Translations under genes and position numbers: made by a program
The notes under the pieces: generated by a model
Told to the model about the DNA's origin: nothing
Seen by the model: the letters and a program-made list of their open reading frames with translations, nothing else
Databases searched by the model: none
Shown here: positions 37,414 through 44,999 of the stretch, one piece after another
How positions within the stretch are numbered: position 1 is the first letter of the stretch
Layout of the letters: each line of letters opens with the position of its first letter
NCBI GenBank assembly: GCA_021604405.1
Contig: BQJA01000017.1
Coordinates: 1-45,804, forward strand
Length of the DNA: 45,804 bases
Source of the DNA: Nitrosomonas sp.
Lineage (GTDB): Bacteria > Pseudomonadota > Gammaproteobacteria > Burkholderiales > Nitrosomonadaceae
Direction of reading: 5' to 3'

Positions 37414-38535
37414 ATGCATATAGGCATACCCGCAGAAATTCGCGGGGGTGAGACACGGGTAGCTGCTACGCCGGAGACGATTAAAAAATTCACGGCTAAA
37501 GGATTGCATAACGTTGTAGTCCAGTCCGGTGCTGGCGCGGGGGCGAGCATTCCTGATTCAGCATTTCAGGAGGCAGGTGCAACAGTCGTTGCGGACGCAG
37601 CTACATTATACGGTCAAGCGCAAATTATTCTGAAGGTACGAGGTCCGGATCCTGATGAGTTAGCCATGATGCAAAAGGACGCTGTTTTATGTGGACTTTT
37701 GTCTCCTCATAAAGCAGAAGGAATTGGCGCGCTTGCTAATCATGGTTTGACTGCATTCGCAATGGAGAAATTGCCGCGTATTTCCCGTGCGCAAAGTATG
37801 GATGTATTATCATCACAAGCTAATATCGGTGGTTACAAGGCGGTTATCATGGCCGCTGATATTTATCAAAAATTTTTCCCCATGTTAATGACGGCGGCGG
37901 GCACGGTAAAGGCTGCAAGAGTGTTGGTGTTGGGTGCTGGTGTGGCTGGTTTGCAGGCAATTGCGACAGCTAAACGGCTTGGTGCAGTGGTTGAGGCGTT
38001 TGATGTGCGTCCGGCAGTTAAGGAGCAAGTAGAAAGCCTTGGCGGTAAGTTTGTAGAAGTACCCCTGAGTGATGAAGAAAAGGCCCAGGCGGAAACAACG
38101 GGCGGTTATGCGACTGAGATGTCAGACGACTATAAGCGCCGCCAGAGTGAGCTGATTACGCAGCGAGCAATTGCAGCGGACATTATTATTACGACCGCAT
38201 TGATTCCGGGCCGTCCTGCACCGGTGCTAATTAAAGAAGAGACAGTTCAGTCCATGAAACCTGGTTCAGTAATCATCGATATGGCGGCAGAAGCGGGTGG
38301 AAATTGTCCTTTGACTGAAGTCGATAAAACGGTCGTTAAACACGGTGTGCATTTGATTGGTATCGCCAACCTGCCAGGTTTGGTGGCGGCCGATGCCAGT
38401 GCATTATATGCGCGCAATTTAATGAATTTTCTTAACTTGATGCTGGATGCAGAAAGTGGAGAGCTAAAAATCGACCGTGAAGATGAAATTATCGCCGGGT
38501 CGTTGGTTTGTGCGAATGGAGAGGTGGTTAGCTAA
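37414..38535 (+). CDS. pntAa: NAD(P)+ transhydrogenase alpha-1 subunit (NAD(H)-binding)
   Basis: PntAa is the cytoplasmic NAD(H)-binding domain I of the proton-translocating transhydrogenase. The 373-residue protein resembles alanine dehydrogenase: IPAEIRGGETRVAATPETIKK at the start and the nucleotide fold VLVLGAGVAGLQAIATAKRLG (GAGVAG at about 174-179). The loop with KRRQSELITQRAIAADI and the DMAAEAGGNCPLT motif are typical. GGGAG lies before ATG 37414. The three-subunit split (Aa, Ab, B) is the Rhodospirillum-type arrangement. It follows the large flavoprotein by 169 bases. Confidence 0.94.
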   Translation: MHIGIPAEIRGGETRVAATPETIKKFTAKGLHNVVVQSGAGAGASIPDSAFQEAGATVVADAATLYGQAQIILKVRGPDPDELAMMQKDAVLCGLLSPHKAEGIGALANHGLTAFAMEKLPRISRAQSMDVLSSQANIGGYKAVIMAADIYQKFFPMLMTAAGTVKAARVLVLGAGVAGLQAIATAKRLGAVVEAFDVRPAVKEQVESLGGKFVEVPLSDEEKAQAETTGGYATEMSDDYKRRQSELITQRAIAADIIITTALIPGRPAPVLIKEETVQSMKPGSVIIDMAAEAGGNCPLTEVDKTVVKHGVHLIGIANLPGLVAADASALYARNLMNFLNLMLDAESGELKIDREDEIIAGSLVCANGEVVS

Positions 38536-38619
38536 GCAAGATATTTAGAGGGAGGTGTCGTTCTCTGCAACATTCCCATGTGCTTGGCTTAACAATTAAC
38601 AAGTTTAGAAGGAGCAATC

Positions 38620-38928
38620 ATGATTGGTGATATTGATCCAACCATAATTAATCTCACCGTGTTTGTGCTGGCGGTGTTTGTCGGTTATCACGTCGTTTGG
38701 AATGTTACCCCGGCTTTGCATACTCCGTTGATGTCAGTGACAAATGCAATTTCAGGTATTATTTTGGTGGGGGCCATGCTGGCCGCCGGGCCGGCTGAAA
38801 CCGACTGGGGTGTCTGGTTAGGCGCTGTTGCAGTGACGATTGCTGCAATTAATGTGTTTGGTGGATTTCTTGTTACCCAGCGAATGCTGGAAATGTTTAA
38901 GAAAAAAGAAAAAAAAGGGAGCGAGTAA
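38620..38928 (+). CDS. pntAb: NAD(P)+ transhydrogenase alpha-2 subunit (membrane)
   Basis: A 102-residue membrane protein with three helices (about residues 7-27, 39-58 and 66-90), the alpha-subunit part of the transhydrogenase proton channel. A short charged tail ([11 protein letters not shown]) follows. AAGGAG lies before ATG 38620. The stop directly abuts the pntB start, so translation is coupled. It lies 84 bases after pntAa. Confidence 0.93.
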   Translation: MIGDIDPTIINLTVFVLAVFVGYHVVWNVTPALHTPLMSVTNAISGIILVGAMLAAGPAETDWGVWLGAVAVTIAAINVFGGFLVTQRMLEMFKKKEKKGSE

Positions 38929-40308
38929 ATGTCCGCAAATTTAGTTGCTCTTGCGTATCTGGTTGCATCAGTATTCTTTATACTGGCGCTTAAAGGATTA
39001 AGTTCGCCGGTAACGGCTCGGCGCGGCAATGTTTTTGGTATTCTCGGTATGATCATTGCCGTGACGACAACATTGACGCTTACTGAGAATTGGATGCTGA
39101 TTCTCGGTTGTATCGCGGTAGGGGGTACCATAGGCGCCATTGTGGCAAAACGCGTCCAGATGACAGCGATGCCGGAGCTTGTCGCGTTCATGCACTCACT
39201 GGTTGGTTTGGCGGCGGTATTCATTGCGATCGCGGCGATTAACAATCCGGTTTCCTTTGGTTTGCCGGCGGAGTTGCCGATGGGCAGCAAGCTGGAGTTA
39301 TTCCTTGGAACGTTTATTGGTGCCATGACCTGGTCGGGCTCAGTCATAGCATTTTTGAAACTGTCAGGCCGCATGAGTGGGGCGCCGGTCGTTTTCAGTG
39401 GTCAGCACATGCTGAATCTGGCATTAGCGATTGTGATGATTGGTTTCGGACTCTGGTTTTTCTTTAGCGATACCACGAATTGGACCGCCTTCATCGTCAT
39501 GACAGCGATTGCCTTTTTACTCGGCTTCTTGATTATTATTCCTATCGGCGGTGCAGATATGCCGGTAGTTATTTCAATGCTGAATTCTTATTCCGGCTGG
39601 GCGGCGGCGGGTATTGGTTTTTCTTTGGGAAATCCAATGCTGATTATTGCCGGTTCGCTGGTGGGCAGTTCGGGCGCTATTTTATCCTACATTATGTGTA
39701 AGGCGATGAACCGGCCGTTTCTATCCGTTATTCTTGGTGGTTTCGGCAGTGAAGGTGCTATCGTATCCGCAGACGATGGAGAACAAAAGACCTATCGCAG
39801 TGGTAGTGCCGATGATGCAGCGTTCATTATGGGTAATGCGGATAGCGTCGTGATTGTGCCGGGTTATGGTTTAGCAGTTGCGCGTGCGCAACATGCTGTC
39901 AAGGAACTTGCAGATGCGTTGCTTGAAAAGGGCGTTAACGTTCGCTTTGCCATTCATCCTGTGGCCGGGCGCATGCCGGGGCACATGAATGTGTTGCTGG
40001 CAGAGGCGGAAATAGATTACGAGTATGTTCTCGAAATGGATGAAATTAATAGTGACTTCTCAAACACGGACGTTGTGCTGGTGCTCGGTGCGAACGACGT
40101 GGTGAATCCCGCCGCAAATATTCCTGGCAGCCCGATTTATGGCATGCCTATCCTGGATGCCCATAAAGCGCGTACGGTTATGGTGGTTAAACGAAGCATG
40201 GCGGCGGGTTACGCCGGTCTGGATAATGATTTGTTTTATATGGATAAAACCATGATGGTTTTCGGTGATGCGAAAAAAATCGTGGAAAGTATGGTGAAAG
40301 CGTTGTAG
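38929..40308 (+). CDS. pntB: NAD(P)+ transhydrogenase beta subunit (membrane and NADP(H)-binding)
   Basis: PntB combines the membrane domain with the cytoplasmic NADP(H)-binding domain III. The 459-residue protein has about nine membrane helices up to residue 260, including the conserved AFMHSLVGLAAVFIAIA segment with its channel His. Domain III has VIVPGYGLAVARAQHAVKEL (GYGLAVA motif, about residues 309-328), HPVAGRMPGHMNVLLAEA and VLVLGANDVVNPAA. The enzyme uses the proton gradient to make NADPH from NADH, which suits a chemolithotroph that gets NADH by reverse electron flow. A palindromic hairpin lies 25 bases after the stop. Confidence 0.95.
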   Translation: MSANLVALAYLVASVFFILALKGLSSPVTARRGNVFGILGMIIAVTTTLTLTENWMLILGCIAVGGTIGAIVAKRVQMTAMPELVAFMHSLVGLAAVFIAIAAINNPVSFGLPAELPMGSKLELFLGTFIGAMTWSGSVIAFLKLSGRMSGAPVVFSGQHMLNLALAIVMIGFGLWFFFSDTTNWTAFIVMTAIAFLLGFLIIIPIGGADMPVVISMLNSYSGWAAAGIGFSLGNPMLIIAGSLVGSSGAILSYIMCKAMNRPFLSVILGGFGSEGAIVSADDGEQKTYRSGSADDAAFIMGNADSVVIVPGYGLAVARAQHAVKELADALLEKGVNVRFAIHPVAGRMPGHMNVLLAEAEIDYEYVLEMDEINSDFSNTDVVLVLGANDVVNPAANIPGSPIYGMPILDAHKARTVMVVKRSMAAGYAGLDNDLFYMDKTMMVFGDAKKIVESMVKAL

Positions 40309-40332
40309 TTGTCATGTACTCTGCTTATATGT

Positions 40333-40359
40333 GGTTCCCACGCTGTCAGCGTGGGAACC
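40333..40359. repeat. Palindromic hairpin repeat 1 (REP-like)
   Basis: A perfect 12-base stem, GGTTCCCACGCT paired with AGCGTGGGAACC, with a GTC loop. It lies 25 bases after pntB. No T-tract follows on either strand, so it is more like a REP element than an intrinsic terminator, though it may protect the pnt transcript 3' end. Confidence 0.75.
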
Positions 40360-40817
40360 CGTGTCTTTGGACTTCTTCTTTATTGTTTCCCGCGGAAACC
40401 TGCACTGATTGTCAAATTGATCCCACCTCTTTTTCGTTTATCAGTTTGTAAATAATATGCTGCGCAGGTAGCGTTAGTGGCGTTTTATTGGTTGGGTAAT
40501 TATTTATCTTGCCATTGGTTGGTTTCGGGCAGATTCGTCTGGTATAGCTGGAATTTAACGCTTAACCGCACCCAGGTATTCTATCGCTTGTGGTTTTATG
40601 AGCAACTTGCCGTATGGTTGTATACGATACGCGAAAATCATGTGCTTTCCGTGCATATTGGTTAGAGAAACTTACTATACTGTAGTTTGATATCTGTTAT
40701 TGCGTTTGTCATGGTAACGGTACGAGGGTATTACCAAATAGGCGAGAATTTCGTTAATGTCGCGACAATATCAATGGTGTAAAGCTTTCACTTAAAATTG
40801 TAGAATTTTTGGGCGCT
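40360..40817. other. Intergenic region between hairpin repeat 1 and the HerA-like remnant
   Basis: No gene is supported here. A 62-codon plus frame (40477-40665, starting MAFYWLGNYL) is Trp/Tyr-rich with no ribosome binding site and no known domain; it is probably chance. The sequence is otherwise unremarkable and may be eroded coding DNA next to the decayed gene that follows. Confidence 0.35.
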
Positions 40818-41512
40818 ATGCAAAAAACATTTGAATTTGCAGGTGTGCAAGGCAAAAGGGCGTCATTAAATCTGTCGATGGCCAATCGGCATGCAATAAT
40901 TACCGGTGCGACCGACAATGGGAGAACGGTAGTACTGCATTCGCTGGCAGAGGAATTCAGCCGGTCGGGCATGCCCACACCTGTAACCGACATCAGGGGT
41001 GATTTGTCTGGCCTCGCTCAGTCGGGGGATCATCAACAATCACCGCTCGGCTTGAACAGTTATCGCTCAATGCAGACAGCAATCGTCCGTATCCGGTTGT
41101 CTTTTGGAGCTTATTTGGCAGAAAAGGGCATTCGGTTCCCGCCACTATATCTGATATGGGGCCGCTGTCATTATCCAGTCCGCTTATTTTTCCGTCACAA
41201 TCCCGTATCGGGCCATTAACTGATATTGAGCGTCAACAGCATTTGTTGCGCTCCCCATTAGCGCACCGTTATGATAAGGTGATAAACCGTGAATCGGCGC
41301 ATGAAATTCTCAGGCAACGAACAGAAAGCGATGTATACAACAAAGACAATGCAAAGTCCGTCAGGAAACGCGCTGCACGGACTGAAAGAAATCAAATCGA
41401 AGATCTGGCTGGCGCTTTGACAAAAAGTGCGATGCGATTTATTGGTTCGCAGCTTGGCCGCCAGATTGCGCGCGGTTTGCTGGGCTCACTATTGGGTGGT
41501 AAACGAAGATAA
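40818..41512 (+). pseudogene. Decayed HerA-like (DUF853) ATPase gene, frameshifted and internally deleted
   Basis: The first frame (40818 to about 41040) reads SMANRHAIITGATDNGRTVVLHSLAEEFSRSGMP..DIRGDLSGLAQSG, clearly the N-terminus of a HerA-like DUF853 ATPase, whose normal P-loop is GATGTGKT. The homologous reading then moves to another frame (LEQLSLNADSNRPYPVVFWS, then LFGRKGHSVPATISDMGPL), so a frameshift lies near 41030-41045. After MGPLSLSSPLIFPSQ the sequence jumps almost to the family's C-terminus (SAMRFIGSQLGRQIARGLLG, SLLGG). Most of the roughly 500-residue protein is missing. The altered P-loop GATDNGRT is also non-functional. Confidence 0.85.
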
Positions 41513-41523
41513 GGGACGGTAGC

Positions 41524-42519
41524 ATGAAGGCTGTATATTTTGAGAAAGGCGGCGCGTCGGATGTTTTGCAATACCGTAATGGTAGTACCCCGGCTCAATG
41601 TGGCGATGAGCAAGTTTTGGTTCACCTCAAAGCGGCTGGCATTAATCCGGTCGATATCAAAATCCGTGCAGCGCCAGAACGTTTTCCTGTTGCCCATCCA
41701 GTGATCCCAGGCTGTGATGGCGCAGGCATCATAGATGCCGTGGGCAAAAAAGTGCGTAATTTCAAGCCCGGTGACGAAGTTTATTTCTCTCAGCCTGGAT
41801 TTAATCAGCGGCAGGGTACTTATGCAGAATATGTGCAGGTAGACGCGAGTCTGCTGGCTATTAAGCCTTCTTCATTGACTTTTGAACAGGCCGCTGCAGC
41901 GCCGCTGGTTTTGATCACTGCATGGGAGGCGCTGTATGATCGCGCACGCATAACTGCCGGTCAGACTGTACTGATACATGCCGGTGCAGGCGGTGTTGGT
42001 CATGTGGCGATTCAATTGGCAAAGCTGGCGGGTGCTAACGTGATAACAACCGTGAGCAGCGATGAAAAAGCTGCTTTCGTGAAACGACTGGGTGCGGACA
42101 AATCAATTAACTACCATACACAGGATGTCGATGCGCAAGTTTCCAGTTGGACTGCGGGCAAAGGGGTTGATATCGCTTTTGATACGGTAGGGCCGGATGT
42201 ATTGCGGAGCTGCTTCAACTGCGTAAAACCTTATGGTGATGTTGTTACTATTCTTCAGCCCGCCGCCGATACTGACTGGGGTGAGGCTCGCAAGCGCAAT
42301 GTCAGATTAAGCCTGGAAATGATGCTCACGCCTGTTCTGCTGGAACTTGAGAGCGCGAAGCAACATCAGGGGGAAATACTGCGGCAATGTGCGGAATTAC
42401 TTAATGAAAAAAAATTAACCATTGAGCTCGCCAAAACATTTATTCTGGAAGAAGCGTCTGCAGCGCAGGATTTTCTTGAACAATGTCGCCCAATGGGTAA
42501 AATTGTCTTGACGGTATAA
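41524..42519 (+). CDS. Zinc-independent medium-chain dehydrogenase/reductase, quinone oxidoreductase type
   Basis: A 331-residue MDR-superfamily protein. The GroES-like N-terminal half (about 1-120) contains VHLKAAGINPVDIKIRAAPE and PGCDGAGIIDAVGKKVRNF. The Rossmann half has the nucleotide motif HAGAGGVGHVAIQLAKLAGA (about 154-173). The usual zinc cysteines are absent, as in NAD(P)H:quinone reductases. The C-terminal part (about 240-331) completes the catalytic domain. It follows the remains of the HerA-like gene by 11 bases, so the start is well fixed by the ATG at 41524. The physiological substrate is unknown. Confidence 0.85.
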   Translation: MKAVYFEKGGASDVLQYRNGSTPAQCGDEQVLVHLKAAGINPVDIKIRAAPERFPVAHPVIPGCDGAGIIDAVGKKVRNFKPGDEVYFSQPGFNQRQGTYAEYVQVDASLLAIKPSSLTFEQAAAAPLVLITAWEALYDRARITAGQTVLIHAGAGGVGHVAIQLAKLAGANVITTVSSDEKAAFVKRLGADKSINYHTQDVDAQVSSWTAGKGVDIAFDTVGPDVLRSCFNCVKPYGDVVTILQPAADTDWGEARKRNVRLSLEMMLTPVLLELESAKQHQGEILRQCAELLNEKKLTIELAKTFILEEASAAQDFLEQCRPMGKIVLTV

Positions 42520-42537
42520 CTCAACGGAATTTTTTCT

Positions 42538-42566
42538 GGTTTCCGCACTAGCTGCGTGTGGGAACG
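42538..42566. repeat. Palindromic hairpin repeat 2 (degenerate)
   Basis: Arms TTTCCGCAC (42540-42548) and GTGTGGGAA (42556-42564) pair with two G-U wobbles around a seven-base loop. The right arm GTGTGGGAAC resembles GCGTGGGAAC of repeat 1. It lies between the quinone-reductase-like gene and the hydroxyacid dehydrogenase gene. No T-tract follows. Confidence 0.5.
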
Positions 42567-42600
42567 ATAAACGCTGGTTTAAGGTTATAGGAATTATTCA

Positions 42601-43560
42601 ATGCGTGCAGTTTTTCTTGATTTTGGCTCTGTTACCCGCGGTGATATGGACTGCACGGCGCTGAAACAGGCTATTTCACCTTGGCAATTCTATGATGAAA
42701 CCGCAGCCGAACAGGTGGTGGAAAGAATCAAAGAAGCGGAGGTGATTGTCTGTAATAAGTTTTCTTTGGATCGTGCGGCAATTTTTTCTGCAACGCGATT
42801 GAAATTAATTTGTGTAGCGGCTACCGGGGTCAATAACATCGACCTTGCCGTTGCTGCCGCACGCGATATACCCGTGTGTAATGTTCGTGCATATGCCACG
42901 CCATCTGTTGTGCAGCATGTGTTCATGCTGATGCTGAATCTTTCACGCCATTTTATTGACTACCAGCAATTGGTAAAAATTGGGCGTTGGCAGACGAGCT
43001 CCCATTTTTGTCCGCTTGATTTTGGGATTGAAGAGTTATCAGGAAAGATTCTGGGCGTCGTTGGCTTTGGTGAGTTAGGCCGGTCAGTGGCAAAGATGGC
43101 CAAGGCATTTGGGATGCAGGTGCTGATTGCGGATCATAAGGGCAGTCCGGCGCGGACTGGAAGAGCAGCGTTCGATCAGGTAATTAGTCAGGCCGATTTT
43201 GTTACCCTGCATTGTCCACTGATGGAAAAAACCCGCAATCTGATTTCACTGAGAGAATTTGAGCTGATGAAACCCACGGCCTATCTGATTAATACGGCGC
43301 GTGGAGGTCTGGTTAATGAAAAAGAATTGTTGCGCAGCTTGTCTTCAGGGCGCATCGCTGGTGCGGCGACCGACGTTTTACAGTCAGAGCCACCTGTCCA
43401 TGGCAATGAGCTGTTACGGTATTCGTCGACAAACCTGATTATTACACCCCATATCGCTTGGGCCAGCAGACAGTCCAGACAGCGTCTGTTGGATCAGATA
43501 GCAGTCAACATCCAGAATTTTCTTCAGAACAAACCGTTTAATCAAGTTGATTTAGCATAA
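42601..43560 (+). CDS. hprA: D-2-hydroxyacid dehydrogenase, probable glycerate/hydroxypyruvate reductase
   Basis: A 319-residue D-isomer-specific 2-hydroxyacid dehydrogenase. The NAD fold is ILGVVGFGELGRSVAKMAK (about residues 150-168). The substrate and catalytic residues are Arg in LINTARGGLVNE (about 236-247), Glu in the TDVLQSEPP region and His in PHIAWASRQS (about 287-296). The family includes hydroxypyruvate reductase/glycerate dehydrogenase, the assignment that best fits the VNEKELLRSL region. That enzyme interconverts hydroxypyruvate and D-glycerate, relevant to photorespiration-like glycolate salvage in autotrophs. AGGA lies about nine bases before ATG 42601. Exact substrate is inferred from similarity. 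Confidence 0.8.
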   Translation: MRAVFLDFGSVTRGDMDCTALKQAISPWQFYDETAAEQVVERIKEAEVIVCNKFSLDRAAIFSATRLKLICVAATGVNNIDLAVAAARDIPVCNVRAYATPSVVQHVFMLMLNLSRHFIDYQQLVKIGRWQTSSHFCPLDFGIEELSGKILGVVGFGELGRSVAKMAKAFGMQVLIADHKGSPARTGRAAFDQVISQADFVTLHCPLMEKTRNLISLREFELMKPTAYLINTARGGLVNEKELLRSLSSGRIAGAATDVLQSEPPVHGNELLRYSSTNLIITPHIAWASRQSRQRLLDQIAVNIQNFLQNKPFNQVDLA

Positions 43561-43615
43561 GGACTTGCCTTATAGCCGATTATTCTGCTTAATTCGATGT
43601 AAATTTTTGATAATT

Positions 43616-43641
43616 GGTACCCACAGCCTTCTGTGGGTACC
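43616..43641. repeat. Palindromic hairpin repeat 3
   Basis: A perfect 11-base stem, GGTACCCACAG with CTGTGGGTACC, around a CCTT loop. It is ten bases past the stop of the 37-residue minus-strand gene and 55 bases past hprA, between convergent ends. It shares the GGT-CCCAC/GTGGG-ACC layout with repeats 1 and 2. A T-tract is missing on both sides, so a bidirectional terminator role is possible but unproven. Confidence 0.7.
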
Positions 43642-43651
43642 GCATCTTCGT

Positions 43652-43765
43652 TTACGAAAAGTATAGTGATATAACTATCAAAGCCAACATCAGAACAGCT
43701 AAGAGTACGAAATTGAAACCCACTCTTCTCATCGTTTTAGAATCTTCTTCCTTTAGCATAGCCAT
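43652..43765 (-). CDS. 37-residue single-helix membrane microprotein, FNR-box promoter
   Basis: A gene too short for normal gene callers. ATG 43765 is preceded by GGGAG eight bases upstream. The product begins MAMLKEEDSKTMRRVGFNF and continues with a hydrophobic helix of about 19 residues (VLLAVLMLALIVISLYFS) to the end. The charged N-terminus with Lys/Arg next to the helix predicts an N-in, C-out single-span inner-membrane peptide. A longer start at ATG 43780 (five extra residues) has no ribosome binding site. A perfect FNR box lies upstream at class II position, so low-oxygen induction is likely. Size and topology resemble the small subunits of terminal oxidases (CydX, CcoQ/CcoS), but the sequence matches none that I know. 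Confidence 0.7.
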   Translation of the reverse strand: MAMLKEEDSKTMRRVGFNFVLLAVLMLALIVISLYFS

Positions 43766-43803
43766 TATCTTTTCTCCCATATTATGTGTTTGGTGAAGGC
43801 TGT

Positions 43804-43845
43804 ATTGTGAACCGAACCAAGGTTAGATCTTTTGATTTAGATCAA
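43804..43845 (-). promoter_or_regulatory. FNR-dependent class II promoter for the 37-residue membrane protein
   Basis: On the minus strand, the box TTGAT-CTAA-ATCAA (43845 down to 43832) matches the FNR consensus exactly. A -10-like hexamer CACAAT (43809-43804, four of six to TATAAT) lies so that the box centre is at -41.5 relative to a start at about 43797. That is the exact spacing of class II FNR-activated promoters, which need no -35. The predicted leader is 32 bases. Confidence 0.75.
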
Positions 43846-43893
43846 TAAAATGCTAAATAGTGGCTGCTGAAAGGTATAGCCAGTAGACTTGCT

Positions 43894-44829
43894 TTATAAA
43901 AGGGGAACATTGTTTTGCTGGTTTTGCAGCCATTGTTGAATCCGGCTCTGATGATGTTCATACCACTGCTTGCCGATATCCAGCGCTTTTTGCTGGAATA
44001 CCGGATTGTTGGCGGAATCCATATCATCGGGCATGTCATAGTTTTTTAGGTATTGATTAATATACAATATTTGGTTTCCCAAAACTGATTCCGTAATTTT
44101 TACGTTCGAAATCATCTTTTCTCTGAGAATCATGGAGGCGATTCCTTTGGCTGACCACTGAATGCCGCCATATCTACAGGCTTTAGCGCCGTTGACTTGA
44201 AAGCTTCGCCATCCGGACCCGATAGAGAGCATTTTTATCTGCGATGCTTCCCAGTAGTTTTGCGCATCAAAATAAGCACCCAATCCCGGATTGTTCATTC
44301 CTATTCCTCCGTCAATCCGCCATGCGCCGTCTTGCATTCTTACGGGTGGATAATAAGCAGGAGCAGCAGTACAGGCATCAGCCAATTCACTCAGGAGAAA
44401 ATCAGGTTTGCTGTCATTTGTGAAAGTTTCCAATCGGTCCGTATCCAGATTAAAGCAAGGAATGAAAATCCGTTTACTTAGCGATGAGAGCTTTAAGCCT
44501 CCCAGTTCTTTCTGTAGTGCTAGACTTTTTGAGATGCCCTGATATTTGGGAAGAATCTGTAGTACATGGAGAAATCGATCCATCCAGCGTTCAGCCATGA
44601 TTTTTTCTATCAGTTTCTCCTGTAAAACCATATAAATCAGGTCCTCGGCGCTTAAAGAACGTCCGAGAATCAAGCAGGCAATTAATCCGCCTGATGATGA
44701 CCCCGCGATCATGTCAAAGAAATCAAATGTAGATGTATCTAGATCTTCTTCCAAACAGGCCAGTACACTCAGTTGAATCAACAAATGACTGCCGCCGCCA
44801 TCTAAACTTAATATACGTCTGGAGCGCAA
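43894..44829 (-). CDS. Patatin-like phospholipase
   Basis: A 311-residue patatin-family lipid acyl hydrolase. The oxyanion motif DGGGSH is at residues 10-15, the nucleophile S45 lies in GSSSGG (43-48), and the catalytic Asp is D173 in RIDGGIGMNNP. The dyad S45/D173 is intact, so the enzyme should be active on phospholipids or related acyl esters. The start is TTG 44829 with GGAG about eight bases upstream. No signal peptide is seen, so it is probably cytoplasmic. There is no cGAS-like cyclase or other CBASS gene nearby, so an anti-phage effector role (CapV-type) is not supported. Confidence 0.85.
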   Translation of the reverse strand: MRSRRILSLDGGGSHLLIQLSVLACLEEDLDTSTFDFFDMIAGSSSGGLIACLILGRSLSAEDLIYMVLQEKLIEKIMAERWMDRFLHVLQILPKYQGISKSLALQKELGGLKLSSLSKRIFIPCFNLDTDRLETFTNDSKPDFLLSELADACTAAPAYYPPVRMQDGAWRIDGGIGMNNPGLGAYFDAQNYWEASQIKMLSIGSGWRSFQVNGAKACRYGGIQWSAKGIASMILREKMISNVKITESVLGNQILYINQYLKNYDMPDDMDSANNPVFQQKALDIGKQWYEHHQSRIQQWLQNQQNNVPLL

Positions 44830-44999
44830 GCAATATCTCCGGTTTGATTTTTATCTGGGACATTAAAATATATTTCGGAAATATTCTTTTTAAACCAATA
44901 TGATATGGTGAGCATGTTTGCTGAGAAGCGGAGTAGGTGAGGATTCAATTAGCCAAGGGAAGATTATGTACTCGAAATAGGAAAGGTTGGTATTTAGAT

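Noticed and set aside
40477..40665. 62-codon open frame rich in Trp and Tyr
   Set aside because: No ribosome binding site, unusual composition and no recognisable domain; probably chance.
43894..44829. CBASS effector (CapV-type patatin)
   Set aside because: No cGAS/DncV-like nucleotidyltransferase or accessory gene is adjacent; the next gene is an LpxH-like phosphatase.
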